Shown here one piece after another: positions 8,843 through 17,282 of a DNA stretch of 64,000 nucleotides. The translations under genes were made by a program, and so were the position numbers. This DNA is from Pseudomonas aegrilactucae (GTDB lineage Bacteria; Pseudomonadota; Gammaproteobacteria; Pseudomonadales; Pseudomonadaceae). The first letter of the stretch is position 1. Each line of letters starts with the position of its first letter. The stretch covers positions 1 to 64,000 of the forward strand of contig NZ_JAHTBI010000049.1 of the NCBI RefSeq assembly GCF_019168305.1. Reading direction: 5' to 3'. Below the pieces are notes generated by a model. It worked only from the letters and a program-made list of their open reading frames with translations. It was not told the DNA's origin and did not search any database.

Positions 8843-9644
8843 GGGTTGGTTCCTTAGCTGTCGGTCGTCCGGTGATCGGTTTGGCCAGGCGCCACGCGCC
8901 ATGGGCGGGGAAGTGGTTGAACAGGCGGTGGCGCTTGAGCAGCAGGCGCAGGGCCTGCCAATAGATGGCCAGCAACGTCTTGCCGGTCATCCACGGGAAA
9001 CTCAGCAGGTAGCGGTAGAGGGTGTGGCGGCTCAGCTCGATGCGGTTCAGTTGCAACGTGGCGCTGAACACGCGATGGTCCGCCTGCCAGTCCTCCATGC
9101 GCACACGCAGGCGTTCGGCGGGCGCGCTGAAATGCATCCGGTATTCAAGGTCCGGCGGCAGAAAGGGCGAGACGTGGAACGCCTTGGCCACACTGAAATG
9201 CCAGGGCGCGGCGGCCGTAGCGGGCAGCACGTAGTGATAACGTTGCCGCCAGGGTGTGTTGGTCACTTCGCAGAGGATCGCCGCCAGCCGGCCATCGCCC
9301 TCGAAACAGTAGAAGAAGCTCACCGGGTTGAACGACAGCCCCCAGCTGCGGGGTTGGGTCAGCACGCACACCGGGCCCGACGGACGCTGCCCCAGGGCCT
9401 GCTCGACCTGATCGCCGACCGCCTCCTTGAGCGCTTTGCCCTTGCCGGTGAGCGAGGGCAGGTAATCCTGTTCGCGAAAGGCGAAGGGTTGGTAACGACC
9501 GCTGCCGGCCAGCACGGAAAGCGCCGACAGCTGGGCCTGTTCGTCCAGGTCCAGGTACAGCAGGCCCATGCGGTAGGCAAAGCCGTGGCCGCCCTTGGCA
9601 TGCCGACGATGGCTCACCCAGCCCTGGTAGAGGGCGCTGTTCAC
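8829..9644 (-). CDS. DUF1365 family protein
   Basis: 271 residues, soluble. The family is recognisable from the MNSALYQGWVSHRRH opening, FNPVSFFYCFEGDGRL and the phrase HVSPFLPPD. DUF1365 genes nearly always stand between an NAD/FAD-binding amine-oxidase-like gene and a cyclopropane-synthase-like gene, exactly as here, and are induced with them by photo-oxidative stress in several proteobacteria. The biochemical role is not established. Its start overlaps the flavoprotein stop by 4 bases. Confidence 0.75.
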   Translation of the reverse strand: MNSALYQGWVSHRRHAKGGHGFAYRMGLLYLDLDEQAQLSALSVLAGSGRYQPFAFREQDYLPSLTGKGKALKEAVGDQVEQALGQRPSGPVCVLTQPRSWGLSFNPVSFFYCFEGDGRLAAILCEVTNTPWRQRYHYVLPATAAAPWHFSVAKAFHVSPFLPPDLEYRMHFSAPAERLRVRMEDWQADHRVFSATLQLNRIELSRHTLYRYLLSFPWMTGKTLLAIYWQALRLLLKRHRLFNHFPAHGAWRLAKPITGRPTAKEPTHEKP

Positions 9645-10888
9645 AGCTGCTCACCGAACGCGGCTGCGACGCGCAGTGCGCTGGTCACGCCATCCTCGTG
9701 GAAGCCATTGCCCCAGTAGGCGCCGCAATAATAGGTGTGCTGCACGCCGTACAACTCGTCCTGGCGCGCCTGGGCGCGCACGCCGGCAAGGCTGAATTGC
9801 GGGTGTGCATAGGTGTAGCGGCCCAGAATCCTGGCCGGATCGATCGCGTCGGTCTGGTTGAGGCTGACGCAAAAGGTCTGCGGTGCGTCGATGCCTTGCA
9901 GGATGTTCATGTTGTAGGTCACCGCCGCCGGTTGCGTGCTCAGCCCTCCCAGGCGGTAGTTCCAGCTGGCCCAGGCCAGCGGCCGGCGCGGCAGCAACCG
10001 GGTATCGGTGTGCAGTACCACGTCGTTGTCGGCGTAGGCCAATGCCCCCAGGATTTCCCGTTCTGCGGCGCTGGGGTCGTGCAGCACAAGCAAGGCCTGG
10101 TCGCTGTGGCAGGCGAACACCACCTTGTCGTAACGCTCCATGCCGGCGCGGCTGAATACACTGACACCGTCAGCGTCGCGGCTTACGCCCAGTACCGGGC
10201 AATTGAGGCGAATCGCCTCGGCGAACGGGGCGCACAGCGGAGCCACATAGCTGCGCGATCCACCCCGCACCACGCGCCATTGCGGCCGGTTGTTGACCGA
10301 CAGCAGGCCATGGTGTTTGAAGAAACGCACAAAAAACTGCAACGGGAACCCCAGCATCTGTGCCAGTGGCATCGACCAGATGGCCGCGCCCATCGGCACG
10401 ATGTAGTGGTCGATGAAGCGCTGGCCATAGCGGTTCATGTGCAGGTAATCGCCCAGTGTCAGCACATCGCTGACGCGCGCCTGCTCAAGGTCGCGCAGCG
10501 CCTGGCGGTTGAAGCGCAGGATGTCGTACAGCATGCCCCAGAACGGCGGTGACAGCAGGTTGCGGCGCTGTGCGAACAGGCTGTTGAGGGTGTTGCCGTT
10601 GTATTCGTGGGCGGTGGCCGGGTCGTGTACCGAGAAGCTCATTTCAGTCGGGTCCGAGGCCACGCCCAGGTGCTCGAGCAAGCGGATGAAGTTCGGATAC
10701 GTCCAGTCGTTGAATACGATGAAGCCGGTGTCGACGGCGTAATGCTGCTCACCCAGTTGAACGTCGACGGTGTGGGTGTGGCCGCCGAGGCGGTCGCTGG
10801 CCTCGTACAGCGTGATGCTGTGCTGGCGTTGCAACAGGTGGGCACAGGTGAGCCCGGAAACACCGCTCCCTATGATCGCGATCTTCAT
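9641..10888 (-). CDS. FAD-dependent amine-oxidase-like flavoprotein
   Basis: 415 residues. The N-terminus IAIIGSGVSGLTCAHLL is a dinucleotide-binding Rossmann fold, followed by YEASDRLGGHTHTV, the second FAD-contact motif. Near the C-terminus YYCGAYWGNGFHEDG closes the FAD site. This is the COG2907-type predicted NAD/FAD-binding protein found with cyclopropane-synthase-like genes; the substrate is probably an unsaturated or methylated acyl chain. It is translationally coupled to DUF1365 (4-base overlap) and lies 5 bases after the SDR gene. Confidence 0.8.
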   Translation of the reverse strand: MKIAIIGSGVSGLTCAHLLQRQHSITLYEASDRLGGHTHTVDVQLGEQHYAVDTGFIVFNDWTYPNFIRLLEHLGVASDPTEMSFSVHDPATAHEYNGNTLNSLFAQRRNLLSPPFWGMLYDILRFNRQALRDLEQARVSDVLTLGDYLHMNRYGQRFIDHYIVPMGAAIWSMPLAQMLGFPLQFFVRFFKHHGLLSVNNRPQWRVVRGGSRSYVAPLCAPFAEAIRLNCPVLGVSRDADGVSVFSRAGMERYDKVVFACHSDQALLVLHDPSAAEREILGALAYADNDVVLHTDTRLLPRRPLAWASWNYRLGGLSTQPAAVTYNMNILQGIDAPQTFCVSLNQTDAIDPARILGRYTYAHPQFSLAGVRAQARQDELYGVQHTYYCGAYWGNGFHEDGVTSALRVAAAFGEQL

Positions 10889-10893
10889 GGGGT

Positions 10894-11649
10894 CTATTCC
10901 TTGCTCGGTGAGCGTGACATGCGCTTGACCAGGGCCAGTTGCAGGCGCTGGGGCAGCCAGGCGGCAAGGCGCAGGCTGGCGATGAACACGCGGGGGAAGG
11001 CGATTTCGAAAGGCCGGCAGTCCAGCCGCTGGGCAATATGGCGCGCCGCTTTTTCGGCCGGCCAGCGCATGGGCATGGCGAAGTCGTTGCGCTGCGTCAG
11101 CGGGGTGTCGACAAAGCCCGGGCTGACCAGGGTGACGGCGATGCCGTCTTGGGCCAGGTCGATGCGCAGTGACTCGAACAGGTAGCGCACGGCAGCCTTG
11201 GACGCGCCATAGGCGCCTGCGCGGGGGAGCGCCAGGAAGGTCACGGCACTGGCCACGGCCACCAGATGCGGTTGCTCACCGCGGCGCAGCAGAGGCAGTG
11301 CGGCTTCCACGCAGTAGCTGGCGCTGAACAGGTTGGACGCCATCACGCGCTCGACCATGGCGGCTTCGAACGCCTGGCTGTCCAGGTATTCGCAGTTGCC
11401 GGCATTGAGAATCACCTGGTCGAGCGCGCCCCAGGCCTGCTCGATGTGTTCACCCATGGCCCGCACTTGCCCGGCGTCGCGCAAATCACCGGCCAGAACC
11501 AGTACCTGGCCGGCGTAGCGTTGCGACAGTGCCTGCAGGGCCTGTGCGTTGCGTGCACTCACTGCGACGCGGTGCCCCTGGGACAGCAGCACCTCGGCCA
11601 GTGCCGCGCCGATCCCGCTGCTTGCGCCAGTCAGCCAGATGCGCTTCAT
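10894..11649 (-). CDS. Short-chain dehydrogenase/reductase
   Basis: About 251 residues. The cofactor motif TGASSGIGAALAEVL lies at residues 7-21, NAGN near 85 and the catalytic YGASK near 150, so all classical SDR elements are present. It oxidises or reduces a hydroxy/keto group with NAD(P); the substrate is unknown, with a lipid intermediate the best guess from the operon. ATG 11649 overlaps the upstream stop (ATGA), which fixes the start; longer open sequence upstream belongs to the other gene. Confidence 0.8.
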   Translation of the reverse strand: MKRIWLTGASSGIGAALAEVLLSQGHRVAVSARNAQALQALSQRYAGQVLVLAGDLRDAGQVRAMGEHIEQAWGALDQVILNAGNCEYLDSQAFEAAMVERVMASNLFSASYCVEAALPLLRRGEQPHLVAVASAVTFLALPRAGAYGASKAAVRYLFESLRIDLAQDGIAVTLVSPGFVDTPLTQRNDFAMPMRWPAEKAARHIAQRLDCRPFEIAFPRVFIASLRLAAWLPQRLQLALVKRMSRSPSKE

Positions 11650-12068
11650 GCCAGCCTGCGCTTGAGCCAGCGAATAGCGCTGCCCATCAATGGCATCTGC
11701 TCGTACAGCAGCGCGCCAGCGTCGAAGTAGTCGTGGTGCAGGTAGACCTTGTCCCGCCACATCAGGCAGGAACAGCCGCGCACCTGAATCGGTTGCCCCC
11801 CGTTCAGTCGCGGGTGGCGATAGTGCATCGTCCAGCGCAGGTAGCCCAGCCCCTGGCCGACCTGGTCGTAGCCATGGAAATCGAAATGCAGGGCCTGGAC
11901 GTTGGCGTACAGTTGGTCAAAGTAGGTACGCAGGGCACTCAGGCCCTGTACCTGATGCAGTGGGTCGCGAAACTGGATATCGTCGCTGTACAGCTCGCCG
12001 AGGCGCTCGAGATTGCTCGCGTCGAGCTCGCTGAACCGCTGTGCAAAGCGTTCTAGGTAATCTGACAT
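11646..12068 (-). CDS. NTF2/SnoaL-like protein, first gene of the lipid operon
   Basis: About 140 residues, a single NTF2-like alpha-beta barrel: LYSDDIQFRDPLHQVQGLSAL near residues 28-48 and WRDKVYLHHDYFD near 105-117 are typical of SnoaL-like polyketide-cyclase-fold proteins. Such folds bind hydrophobic ligands. The start is MSDYLE at 12068; an upstream in-frame ATG at 12077 is possible. The gene is directly behind the TGTACA-type operator and is the first of the minus-strand operon. Confidence 0.75.
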   Translation of the reverse strand: MSDYLERFAQRFSELDASNLERLGELYSDDIQFRDPLHQVQGLSALRTYFDQLYANVQALHFDFHGYDQVGQGLGYLRWTMHYRHPRLNGGQPIQVRGCSCLMWRDKVYLHHDYFDAGALLYEQMPLMGSAIRWLKRRLA

Positions 12069-12079
12069 GACCTGCACCC

Positions 12080-12096
12080 ATGACCCTATTGGTCAT
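12080..12096. promoter_or_regulatory. Inverted repeat ATGACC-N5-GGTCAT
   Basis: A perfect 6-bp inverted repeat lies between the TGTACA promoter and the first gene of the lipid operon. It could be a small operator or a leader hairpin; no regulator is assigned. Confidence 0.3.
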
Positions 12097-12101
12097 TTAA
12101 T

Positions 12102-12157
12102 TGTACATAATGTTGTATTTGTACAAGATATTTGCAGGTTAGAGGGAAATTTGTACA
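12102..12157 (-). promoter_or_regulatory. Candidate LitR/CarH-type operator and promoter of the lipid operon
   Basis: TGTACA at 12102-12107 and 12120-12125 are separated by exactly 12 bases, a perfect match to the published LitR class II site. A third TGTACA lies at 12152-12157. Read leftwards, TTGTAC (12126-12121) and CAATTA 17 bases on would be -35 and -10. The element is expected to respond to light through a B12-dependent MerR-type repressor, not encoded in this window. Confidence 0.6.
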
Positions 12158-12295
12158 AGTCAATGCGCGCTCGCGGATTTCGCATGCGCCGAGGAGGATA
12201 GAGGCAGGAATGTCAGGCAGCAGAAATCGCCTGGATGGCTTCAGGGCAAGTCGGGCGATTGATCAGATGAAGTGCGAGGGAGGGTGCAAGGGGGA

Positions 12296-12380
12296 TGGTG
12301 CCTCGAACCGGAGTCGAACCGGTACACCTTTCGGCGGCGCATTTTAAGTGCGATGTGTCTACCAATTTCACCATCGAGGC
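12296..12380 (-). tRNA. tRNA-Leu (anticodon UAA)
   Basis: On the minus strand GCCTCGA pairs with TCGAGGC, followed by A and an encoded CCA end. The D-loop contains TGGTAGACA, the anticodon loop is CTTAAAA (anticodon UAA), a long class II variable arm follows, and the T-arm GGTTCGACTCC is intact. The length of 85 nt suits leucine tRNA. Confidence 0.95.
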
Positions 12381-12464
12381 GGTGCAGCAGACTGCCGATT
12401 AGACATGAAAAGACAGAACAAATCAATAGCTTAAGCCCTTGGCCTGGGCCTCGACGCGGGCTGC

Positions 12465-13169
12465 TCATTTGGTCATGTAGCGTCTCAGCCATCGGCGTGG
12501 GATAAACACCGAGACCACGGCCAGCAGGGCTGCCAGCAGGCTGCAGGCCAGCAGCGCAGCCAGCCCCAGGCGATGCTCGAGCAGGCCACCGATCACGGCC
12601 CCGCAAAACATGCCGGCCCAGGGCACCAGTTGCACACGCCAGCCCGGGCGGCGTTCGCCCAGCAACCAGCGCCCCAGGCCGCGGCCAAAGCGAGACAGGG
12701 CGCCGGTGACGTAGGTTAGCCCGATGGGCAGCCCGTTGACCTCTTCGACCGCGGCATTGAGCATGCCCATGGCAATGATCGCGGCAAACAGCGCGGCCAG
12801 TTGCGCGTGGCTGTCGACCAGGCCTGCCGTCAACAGCAGGGCTGCGGCCAGCAGCAGCAAGGGCCAGGCGCGCCGGGCGCTGAGCCAGGCGACGATAACG
12901 CCCAGGGCATTGCCGGCGATAAAAGCGCCGATCAGCAGCGCCAGCCGTAGCGCCAGGGCCCAGTGGCCGTCGCCCAGGGCCACGGCCATGCGCGTGGTAT
13001 TGCCGCTCATGAATGAGACAAAATCGCCGGTGGCGAGAAAGCCGATCGCATCGGTCATGCCGGCCAGTACCGACAGCGCGGCGACAAAGAACAGCCCGAC
13101 CTGGCCGCGGCGTTTGTAGACCAGGGTGGACAGTGGGCCCCGATAGCCGTGGGTGCGCTCTGGCAGCAT
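12465..13169 (-). CDS. DUF1275 (YoaK-like) membrane protein
   Basis: 234 residues with six hydrophobic helices. ALSVLAGMTDAIGFLATGDFVSFMSGNTT is the DUF1275 signature region (residues about 31-59). The function is not known; a transport role is often assumed. The preceding small gene ends 9 bases before this start, so the two are probably co-transcribed. Confidence 0.75.
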   Translation of the reverse strand: MLPERTHGYRGPLSTLVYKRRGQVGLFFVAALSVLAGMTDAIGFLATGDFVSFMSGNTTRMAVALGDGHWALALRLALLIGAFIAGNALGVIVAWLSARRAWPLLLLAAALLLTAGLVDSHAQLAALFAAIIAMGMLNAAVEEVNGLPIGLTYVTGALSRFGRGLGRWLLGERRPGWRVQLVPWAGMFCGAVIGGLLEHRLGLAALLACSLLAALLAVVSVFIPRRWLRRYMTK

Positions 13170-13177
13170 GTGCTGGG

Positions 13178-13390
13178 CTACGGCTCGAGGCTGCTGGCGA
13201 CGCAGCGCAACTCGTCGATCGACGCCTGCAGGCCGCTGATGCTGCGCTGGATGTCCAGGGCATCCTGGCTGTGTACCGAGTGCTGCAGGTAGCGCGCGTG
13301 CCCGGCCAACTCCAACGCCACCCGTTCAAGGTCCGCAGCGGTGTGCTGCAAGTCGTCGTGAATGCCTTTCATCCGCAGGTCTGTGGTCAA
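13178..13390 (-). CDS. Small helical hypothetical protein
   Basis: 70 residues, predicted to be almost entirely alpha-helical (heptads around LQHTAADLERVALELAGHARYL). The start is TTG 13390 with GAGGG seven bases upstream; an ATG at 13372 is the alternative. No family is recognised. It lies just ahead of the DUF1275 gene on the same strand. Confidence 0.55.
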   Translation of the reverse strand: MTTDLRMKGIHDDLQHTAADLERVALELAGHARYLQHSVHSQDALDIQRSISGLQASIDELRCVASSLEP

Positions 13391-13672
13391 AATCGTTCCC
13401 TCTTGTAATACACCTGGCGACTATAACAAGTTGAATTCCAGGCGGGGGAAGGAAAAGGCGTGCTCAACTGTCGGAACGCTTGCGCCTCTCGCGGGTCAAC
13501 CGATTTGCCAGCGTTGACACGACGACACCGCTGAGCCACTGTTCTGCGCGTCATGGATCCAATGTGCGTCACGCCCGTCGTACCCGCACAGCCAGTTTGG
13601 TTCTTTCAGGGAATTGCCCGAGTTCCAGACTGTCTACCCTTCTATCGTCTTCTGCCGTGCCTGTGGTGTGTC

Positions 13673-14836
13673 ATGGAATCTTCCGAGCGCTCCGACCTTC
13701 ACTCCCTGCACGTCAGCCGCTATGAGCAACTGGTGCGCACGGTGGCGGACTACGCCATCTACATGCTTGACCTGGACGGTCATGTGGTGTCGTGGAATGT
13801 GGGCGCCGAACGCATCAAGGGTTACAGCGCCGATGAGGTCATCGGTCGGCATTTTTCGATGTTTTTCACCCCTCAGGATTGCGCCGACGGTCGGCCGGCG
13901 TGGCTGCTCAATCGCGCCTTGAGCACCGGCGGGGTGCAGGATGAAGGCTGGCGTCAGCGCAAGGACGGCACGCAGTTCTGGGCGCTGGCAGCGCTGGATG
14001 TCATTCGCGACGAGCAAGGCGCTGTCGTGGGGCTGGCAAAAATCACCCGCGACATCACCGACCGCCGCGAGGCGGCTCTGCAGCTGGATGCAATGCGCGC
14101 GCAGCTGTTCCAGGCGCAGAAGCTCGAAGCACTGGGCCAGTTGACCGGTGGCATGGCCCATGACTTCAACAACCTGCTGACCATTATCATCGGCTCGGCC
14201 AGGCTGGCCATGAATTCCAAGGACCCGCAGCGCACCCAGCGCCTGCTGCAGCATATCGTCGAGGCCGGCGAGCGGGGCAGCCAGGTGACGCAACAACTGC
14301 TGGGCTTTGCCCGACGCAAGGCACTCAGTGTCAGCCGGGTAAATGTCGAGGAACTGATCAGTTCCAGCCAGGCGTTGCTGTCGCAGGCGCTACCCGATGG
14401 CGTCGAGCTGGTCGTGCAGGTTGAACCCGACCTGTGCGCCGTCGAGGTGGATGCCAGCCAGTTGCAGATGGTGCTGCTCAACCTGATCTTCAATGCCCGC
14501 GACGCTATAGACAGCCCCGGGCGCATCGAGCTGCACGCGCGTAATCACCGGTTGCAGGGCGAGTGGGAAGGGCTGCAGGGCGATTTCGTGCTGATCAGCG
14601 TCAGCGACACCGGTCGTGGCATCGACCCCGCGGTGTTGCCGCGGATCTTCGAGCCGTTCTTCACCACCAAGGGCTTTGGCAAAGGCACCGGGCTCGGGCT
14701 GAGCCAGGTGTATGGTTTCGCCAGGCAGAGCGATGGCTGCATCAGGGTCGACAGCGAGCCGGGGCGCGGTACGTGCATGACCTTATGCCTGCCGATCGTG
14801 CCGAGCGCCGATTCCTACAACCAACATAACGGGTGA
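13673..14836 (+). CDS. PAS-domain sensor histidine kinase
   Basis: About 387 residues, no membrane segment, so a cytoplasmic sensor. A PAS domain (about 12-125: YAIYMLDLDGHVVSWNVGAERIKGY) is followed by a HisKA dimer with the phospho-acceptor His in GGMAHDFNNLL (about 161), then the ATPase domain with N-box NLIFNARDA, DTGRGID and GKGTGLGLSQ. The PAS ligand is unknown. The start is put at 13673, where the PAS-like sequence begins, though the ribosome site is weak. It ends 7 bases before the KaiC-like gene, forming an operon with it and a receiver. Confidence 0.85.
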   Translation: MESSERSDLHSLHVSRYEQLVRTVADYAIYMLDLDGHVVSWNVGAERIKGYSADEVIGRHFSMFFTPQDCADGRPAWLLNRALSTGGVQDEGWRQRKDGTQFWALAALDVIRDEQGAVVGLAKITRDITDRREAALQLDAMRAQLFQAQKLEALGQLTGGMAHDFNNLLTIIIGSARLAMNSKDPQRTQRLLQHIVEAGERGSQVTQQLLGFARRKALSVSRVNVEELISSSQALLSQALPDGVELVVQVEPDLCAVEVDASQLQMVLLNLIFNARDAIDSPGRIELHARNHRLQGEWEGLQGDFVLISVSDTGRGIDPAVLPRIFEPFFTTKGFGKGTGLGLSQVYGFARQSDGCIRVDSEPGRGTCMTLCLPIVPSADSYNQHNG

Positions 14837-14843
14837 TTGCATC

Positions 14844-16286
14844 GTGGAGCAGCTCAAACGTCTGGCAACGGGTATCGAGGGTCTGGATGAGCTGCTCAGG
14901 GGCGGCCTGATCGCAGGCTCATCCTATATCGTTCAGGGGCGCCCCGGTTCGGGCAAGACCATCATGGCCAACCAGTTGGCCTTCAACCATGTTGCCAGCG
15001 GGGGGCGGGTGCTGGTGGCGACGCTGTTGAGCGAGTCCCACGAGCGCCTGTTCCAGTACCTGTCGACCCTGAGTTTTTTCGAGGCCAGCACCATCGGCAA
15101 CCAGATCCAGTTCCTGAGTGCATTCGACACGCTCGACAGCGAAGGGCTGGAAGCCGTGGTCAAGCTGCTGCGCGGTGAAATCGGCCGGCACAGTGCCACC
15201 TTGCTGATTATCGATGGCCTGCTCACCGCCCGCTCACGGGCCGAAACCGTGCTCGATACGAAAAAATTCATCGCTGAGTTGCAAGGCCATGCCGCCTTTG
15301 CCGGCTGTACCTTGCTGCTGCTCACCAGCTCGCGGCTGGACGAAAGCAGCCCCGAGCACACCATGGTCGATGGCGTGATCGAGCTTGGCGAGGACCTGCA
15401 TGGTTCGCGTTCGGTGCGGCGTATCCAGTTGCTCAAGACGCGCGGTAGCGCCGCGCTTTCAGGGCGACACGAGTGTGAGATCACTGATCAGGGCTTGAAG
15501 GTCTACCCGCGCCTGGAGTCTCTCTACAGTCGCCCATCGAACCTGGGCAGTGAAGTGCTGACTCGTGTCGGCTCCGGCCTTGCCAGCCTCGACAGGCTGC
15601 TGGGCGGTGGCTTTCCCGGTGCCTCGGTGTCGCTGGTGATGGGGCCTTCAGGTATCGGCAAGACGTCCCTGGGGCTGAGCTTCCTGACCGGGGCCACGGC
15701 CGACGCGCCAGGCCTGCATTTCGGCTTTTACGAAACGCCGCAGCGCCTGCGCATCAAGGCGCAGGCCATTGGCATCGACCTGCCGGCGCTGGAGCGCAGT
15801 GGTGCGGTGCACCTGGCCTGGCAACCCACTACCGAGGGGCTGCTCGATGGCGTGGGCGCGCGGCTGCTGCAGCAGGTGCGTAAACACCGTATCAAGCGGG
15901 TGGTGATCGACAGCCTTGGCGCGATTGCCCGCGTCGCCACCAGCCAGGCGCGGCTCAACGAGTTCTTTCGGGCCCTGATGGGTGAATTGCGCGCCGCCGA
16001 TGTAACGGTGCTGGCAACCTGGGAGATGCGTGACCTGTTCGGCTCCGAAATCAATGCCCCGGCCCCCGAGTTGTCGAGCATTGTCGACAACCTGATGCTG
16101 ATGCGATTCGTCGAGATGGACTCGGCGCTCAAGCGCCTGCTGTCGATTCTCAAGGTGCGCGACAGCGACTACGACCCGGCCTTGCTGGAACTGGTGATCA
16201 GCTCGAGCGGCATTGACCTGAACAAGGCGTTTGGCCAGAGCACGGCGGTGATGTCGGGCACCCCATCGCCGGTGGACAAGTCATGA
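14844..16286 (+). CDS. KaiC-like double-domain RecA-fold ATPase
   Basis: 480 residues made of two KaiC domains. Walker A motifs are GRPGSGKT (about 32-39) and GPSGIGKT (about 266-273), and each domain has a hydrophobic Walker B strand (TLLIIDGLL; RVVIDSLGAI). The protein resembles circadian-clock KaiC homologues, which hydrolyse ATP and may autophosphorylate. KaiA and KaiB are absent nearby. It starts at GTG 14844 behind a PAS kinase and is followed 19 bases later by a receiver, so it probably works as the output or modulator of this two-component system, as KaiC-like proteins in other non-cyanobacteria do in stress responses. Confidence 0.8.
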   Translation: MEQLKRLATGIEGLDELLRGGLIAGSSYIVQGRPGSGKTIMANQLAFNHVASGGRVLVATLLSESHERLFQYLSTLSFFEASTIGNQIQFLSAFDTLDSEGLEAVVKLLRGEIGRHSATLLIIDGLLTARSRAETVLDTKKFIAELQGHAAFAGCTLLLLTSSRLDESSPEHTMVDGVIELGEDLHGSRSVRRIQLLKTRGSAALSGRHECEITDQGLKVYPRLESLYSRPSNLGSEVLTRVGSGLASLDRLLGGGFPGASVSLVMGPSGIGKTSLGLSFLTGATADAPGLHFGFYETPQRLRIKAQAIGIDLPALERSGAVHLAWQPTTEGLLDGVGARLLQQVRKHRIKRVVIDSLGAIARVATSQARLNEFFRALMGELRAADVTVLATWEMRDLFGSEINAPAPELSSIVDNLMLMRFVEMDSALKRLLSILKVRDSDYDPALLELVISSSGIDLNKAFGQSTAVMSGTPSPVDKS

Positions 16287-16305
16287 GCGCCGCAGGTCGG
16301 CTGCC

Positions 16306-16719
16306 ATGAGCAGGATTCTGTTGGTGGATGACGAGTATCTGATTAGCGATATCCTGGGCTTTGCCCTGGAGGATGCGGGGTACGATGTCGAGAAAGCATC
16401 CAATGGCAAAAAGGCACTGCAACTGCTGAAGGAAGACCAGACGCTGCTGAAGGAAAACAAGGTGGTGCTGGTTATCACCGATTACATGATGCCGGTGATG
16501 AATGGGGAGGAGCTTGCCACTCAGGTTCGCGACGATGCCACCTTGAAGCACTTGCCGATTATTCTCATGAGTGGGGCGCAGGCTGACATTGGCAAGGACA
16601 AGCCGGCGTTGTTCAACGAGGTCGTTGCCAAGCCGTTCGATCTGAATGCGATGGTGGACACGGTCAGGAAGTTAATCGGTCCACCGCAGACGCCCCTGCA
16701 GACACCTGACCTGCACTAA
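16306..16719 (+). CDS. Single-domain response regulator
   Basis: 137 residues, a receiver domain only: acidic pocket VDDEY near 7-11, phospho-acceptor Asp in VITDYMMP (about 59), conserved Ser in LMSGA and Lys in VAKPFD. With no output domain, it must act by protein contact. Its position immediately behind the PAS kinase and the KaiC-like ATPase points to a three-component module. Confidence 0.85.
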   Translation: MSRILLVDDEYLISDILGFALEDAGYDVEKASNGKKALQLLKEDQTLLKENKVVLVITDYMMPVMNGEELATQVRDDATLKHLPIILMSGAQADIGKDKPALFNEVVAKPFDLNAMVDTVRKLIGPPQTPLQTPDLH

Positions 16720-16768
16720 GTCGGTGGTCAGAGACCAAGCGCATCCGTGCGACTCGATTCGGATTCAT

Positions 16769-16966
16769 TTACCGCGGCTCGTCTCCTTTCTCCGGTGCCG
16801 GGCTACCAGCCTGGATACGCTTGTAGATCTCTTCACGGTGCACCTGTACATCTTTGGGCGCATCGATACCGATCCTCACTTGCATCCCCTTGACCCCTAG
16901 AATGGTGACCTTGATGTCATCATTGATGACGATGCTTTCGCCAACTTTGCGGGTGAGTATCAGCAT
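16769..16966 (-). CDS. csrA: CsrA/Rsm-family post-transcriptional regulator
   Basis: 65 residues, full-length Csr[15 protein letters not shown] at the start, [17 protein letters not shown] and [10 protein letters not shown] at the end, including Arg 44-type RNA-binding positions. It binds GGA-containing loops in mRNA leaders and blocks translation. Pseudomonads have several copies; the [14 protein letters not shown] segment suggests the RsmI/RsmE type rather than RsmA, but this is from memory. It is convergent with the KaiC-module operon and has a long AT-rich upstream region. AAGGAG lies upstream of the ATG. Confidence 0.9.
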   Translation of the reverse strand: MLILTRKVGESIVINDDIKVTILGVKGMQVRIGIDAPKDVQVHREEIYKRIQAGSPAPEKGDEPR

Positions 16967-17282
16967 GTACTTCTCCTTGGTAACTTGAATTGCCTGGCAG
17001 GCGGTCGCTGCACAGGCCGGGTGCGCGCGGTGGCACAGCCCTCTTTCCCTTTATTAAAGACGCATTCGGTGGAAAATAATTCCCCGATTACAAGATTCTG
17101 TTTTGGGTCTTTAGTCGCAGGTTCCGACTGGGCAGATGGGCATTTACGCACAACCGGTAATGCCCATGGACGCAAGCATAGGGGGCTTGAACGCATATGG
17201 GAAATTTCTCTGCTTGATGGGGTATATGTCTTTTGTCTATTGACCGATTGCATTGAAAAAGTAGGGTTATTTATAGTGCAAG
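16967..17282. promoter_or_regulatory. Upstream region of csrA with a 9-bp inverted repeat
   Basis: No gene is seen. The region should hold the csrA promoter. ATGGGCATT (17136-17144) and AATGCCCAT (17159-17167) form a perfect 9-bp inverted repeat with a 14-base spacer, which could be an operator or a leader hairpin. Confidence 0.35.

Noticed and set aside
12296..12380. tRNA-Leu as an island attachment site
   Set aside because: No integrase and no repeat of the tRNA 3' end is seen on either side; neighbours are ordinary genes.
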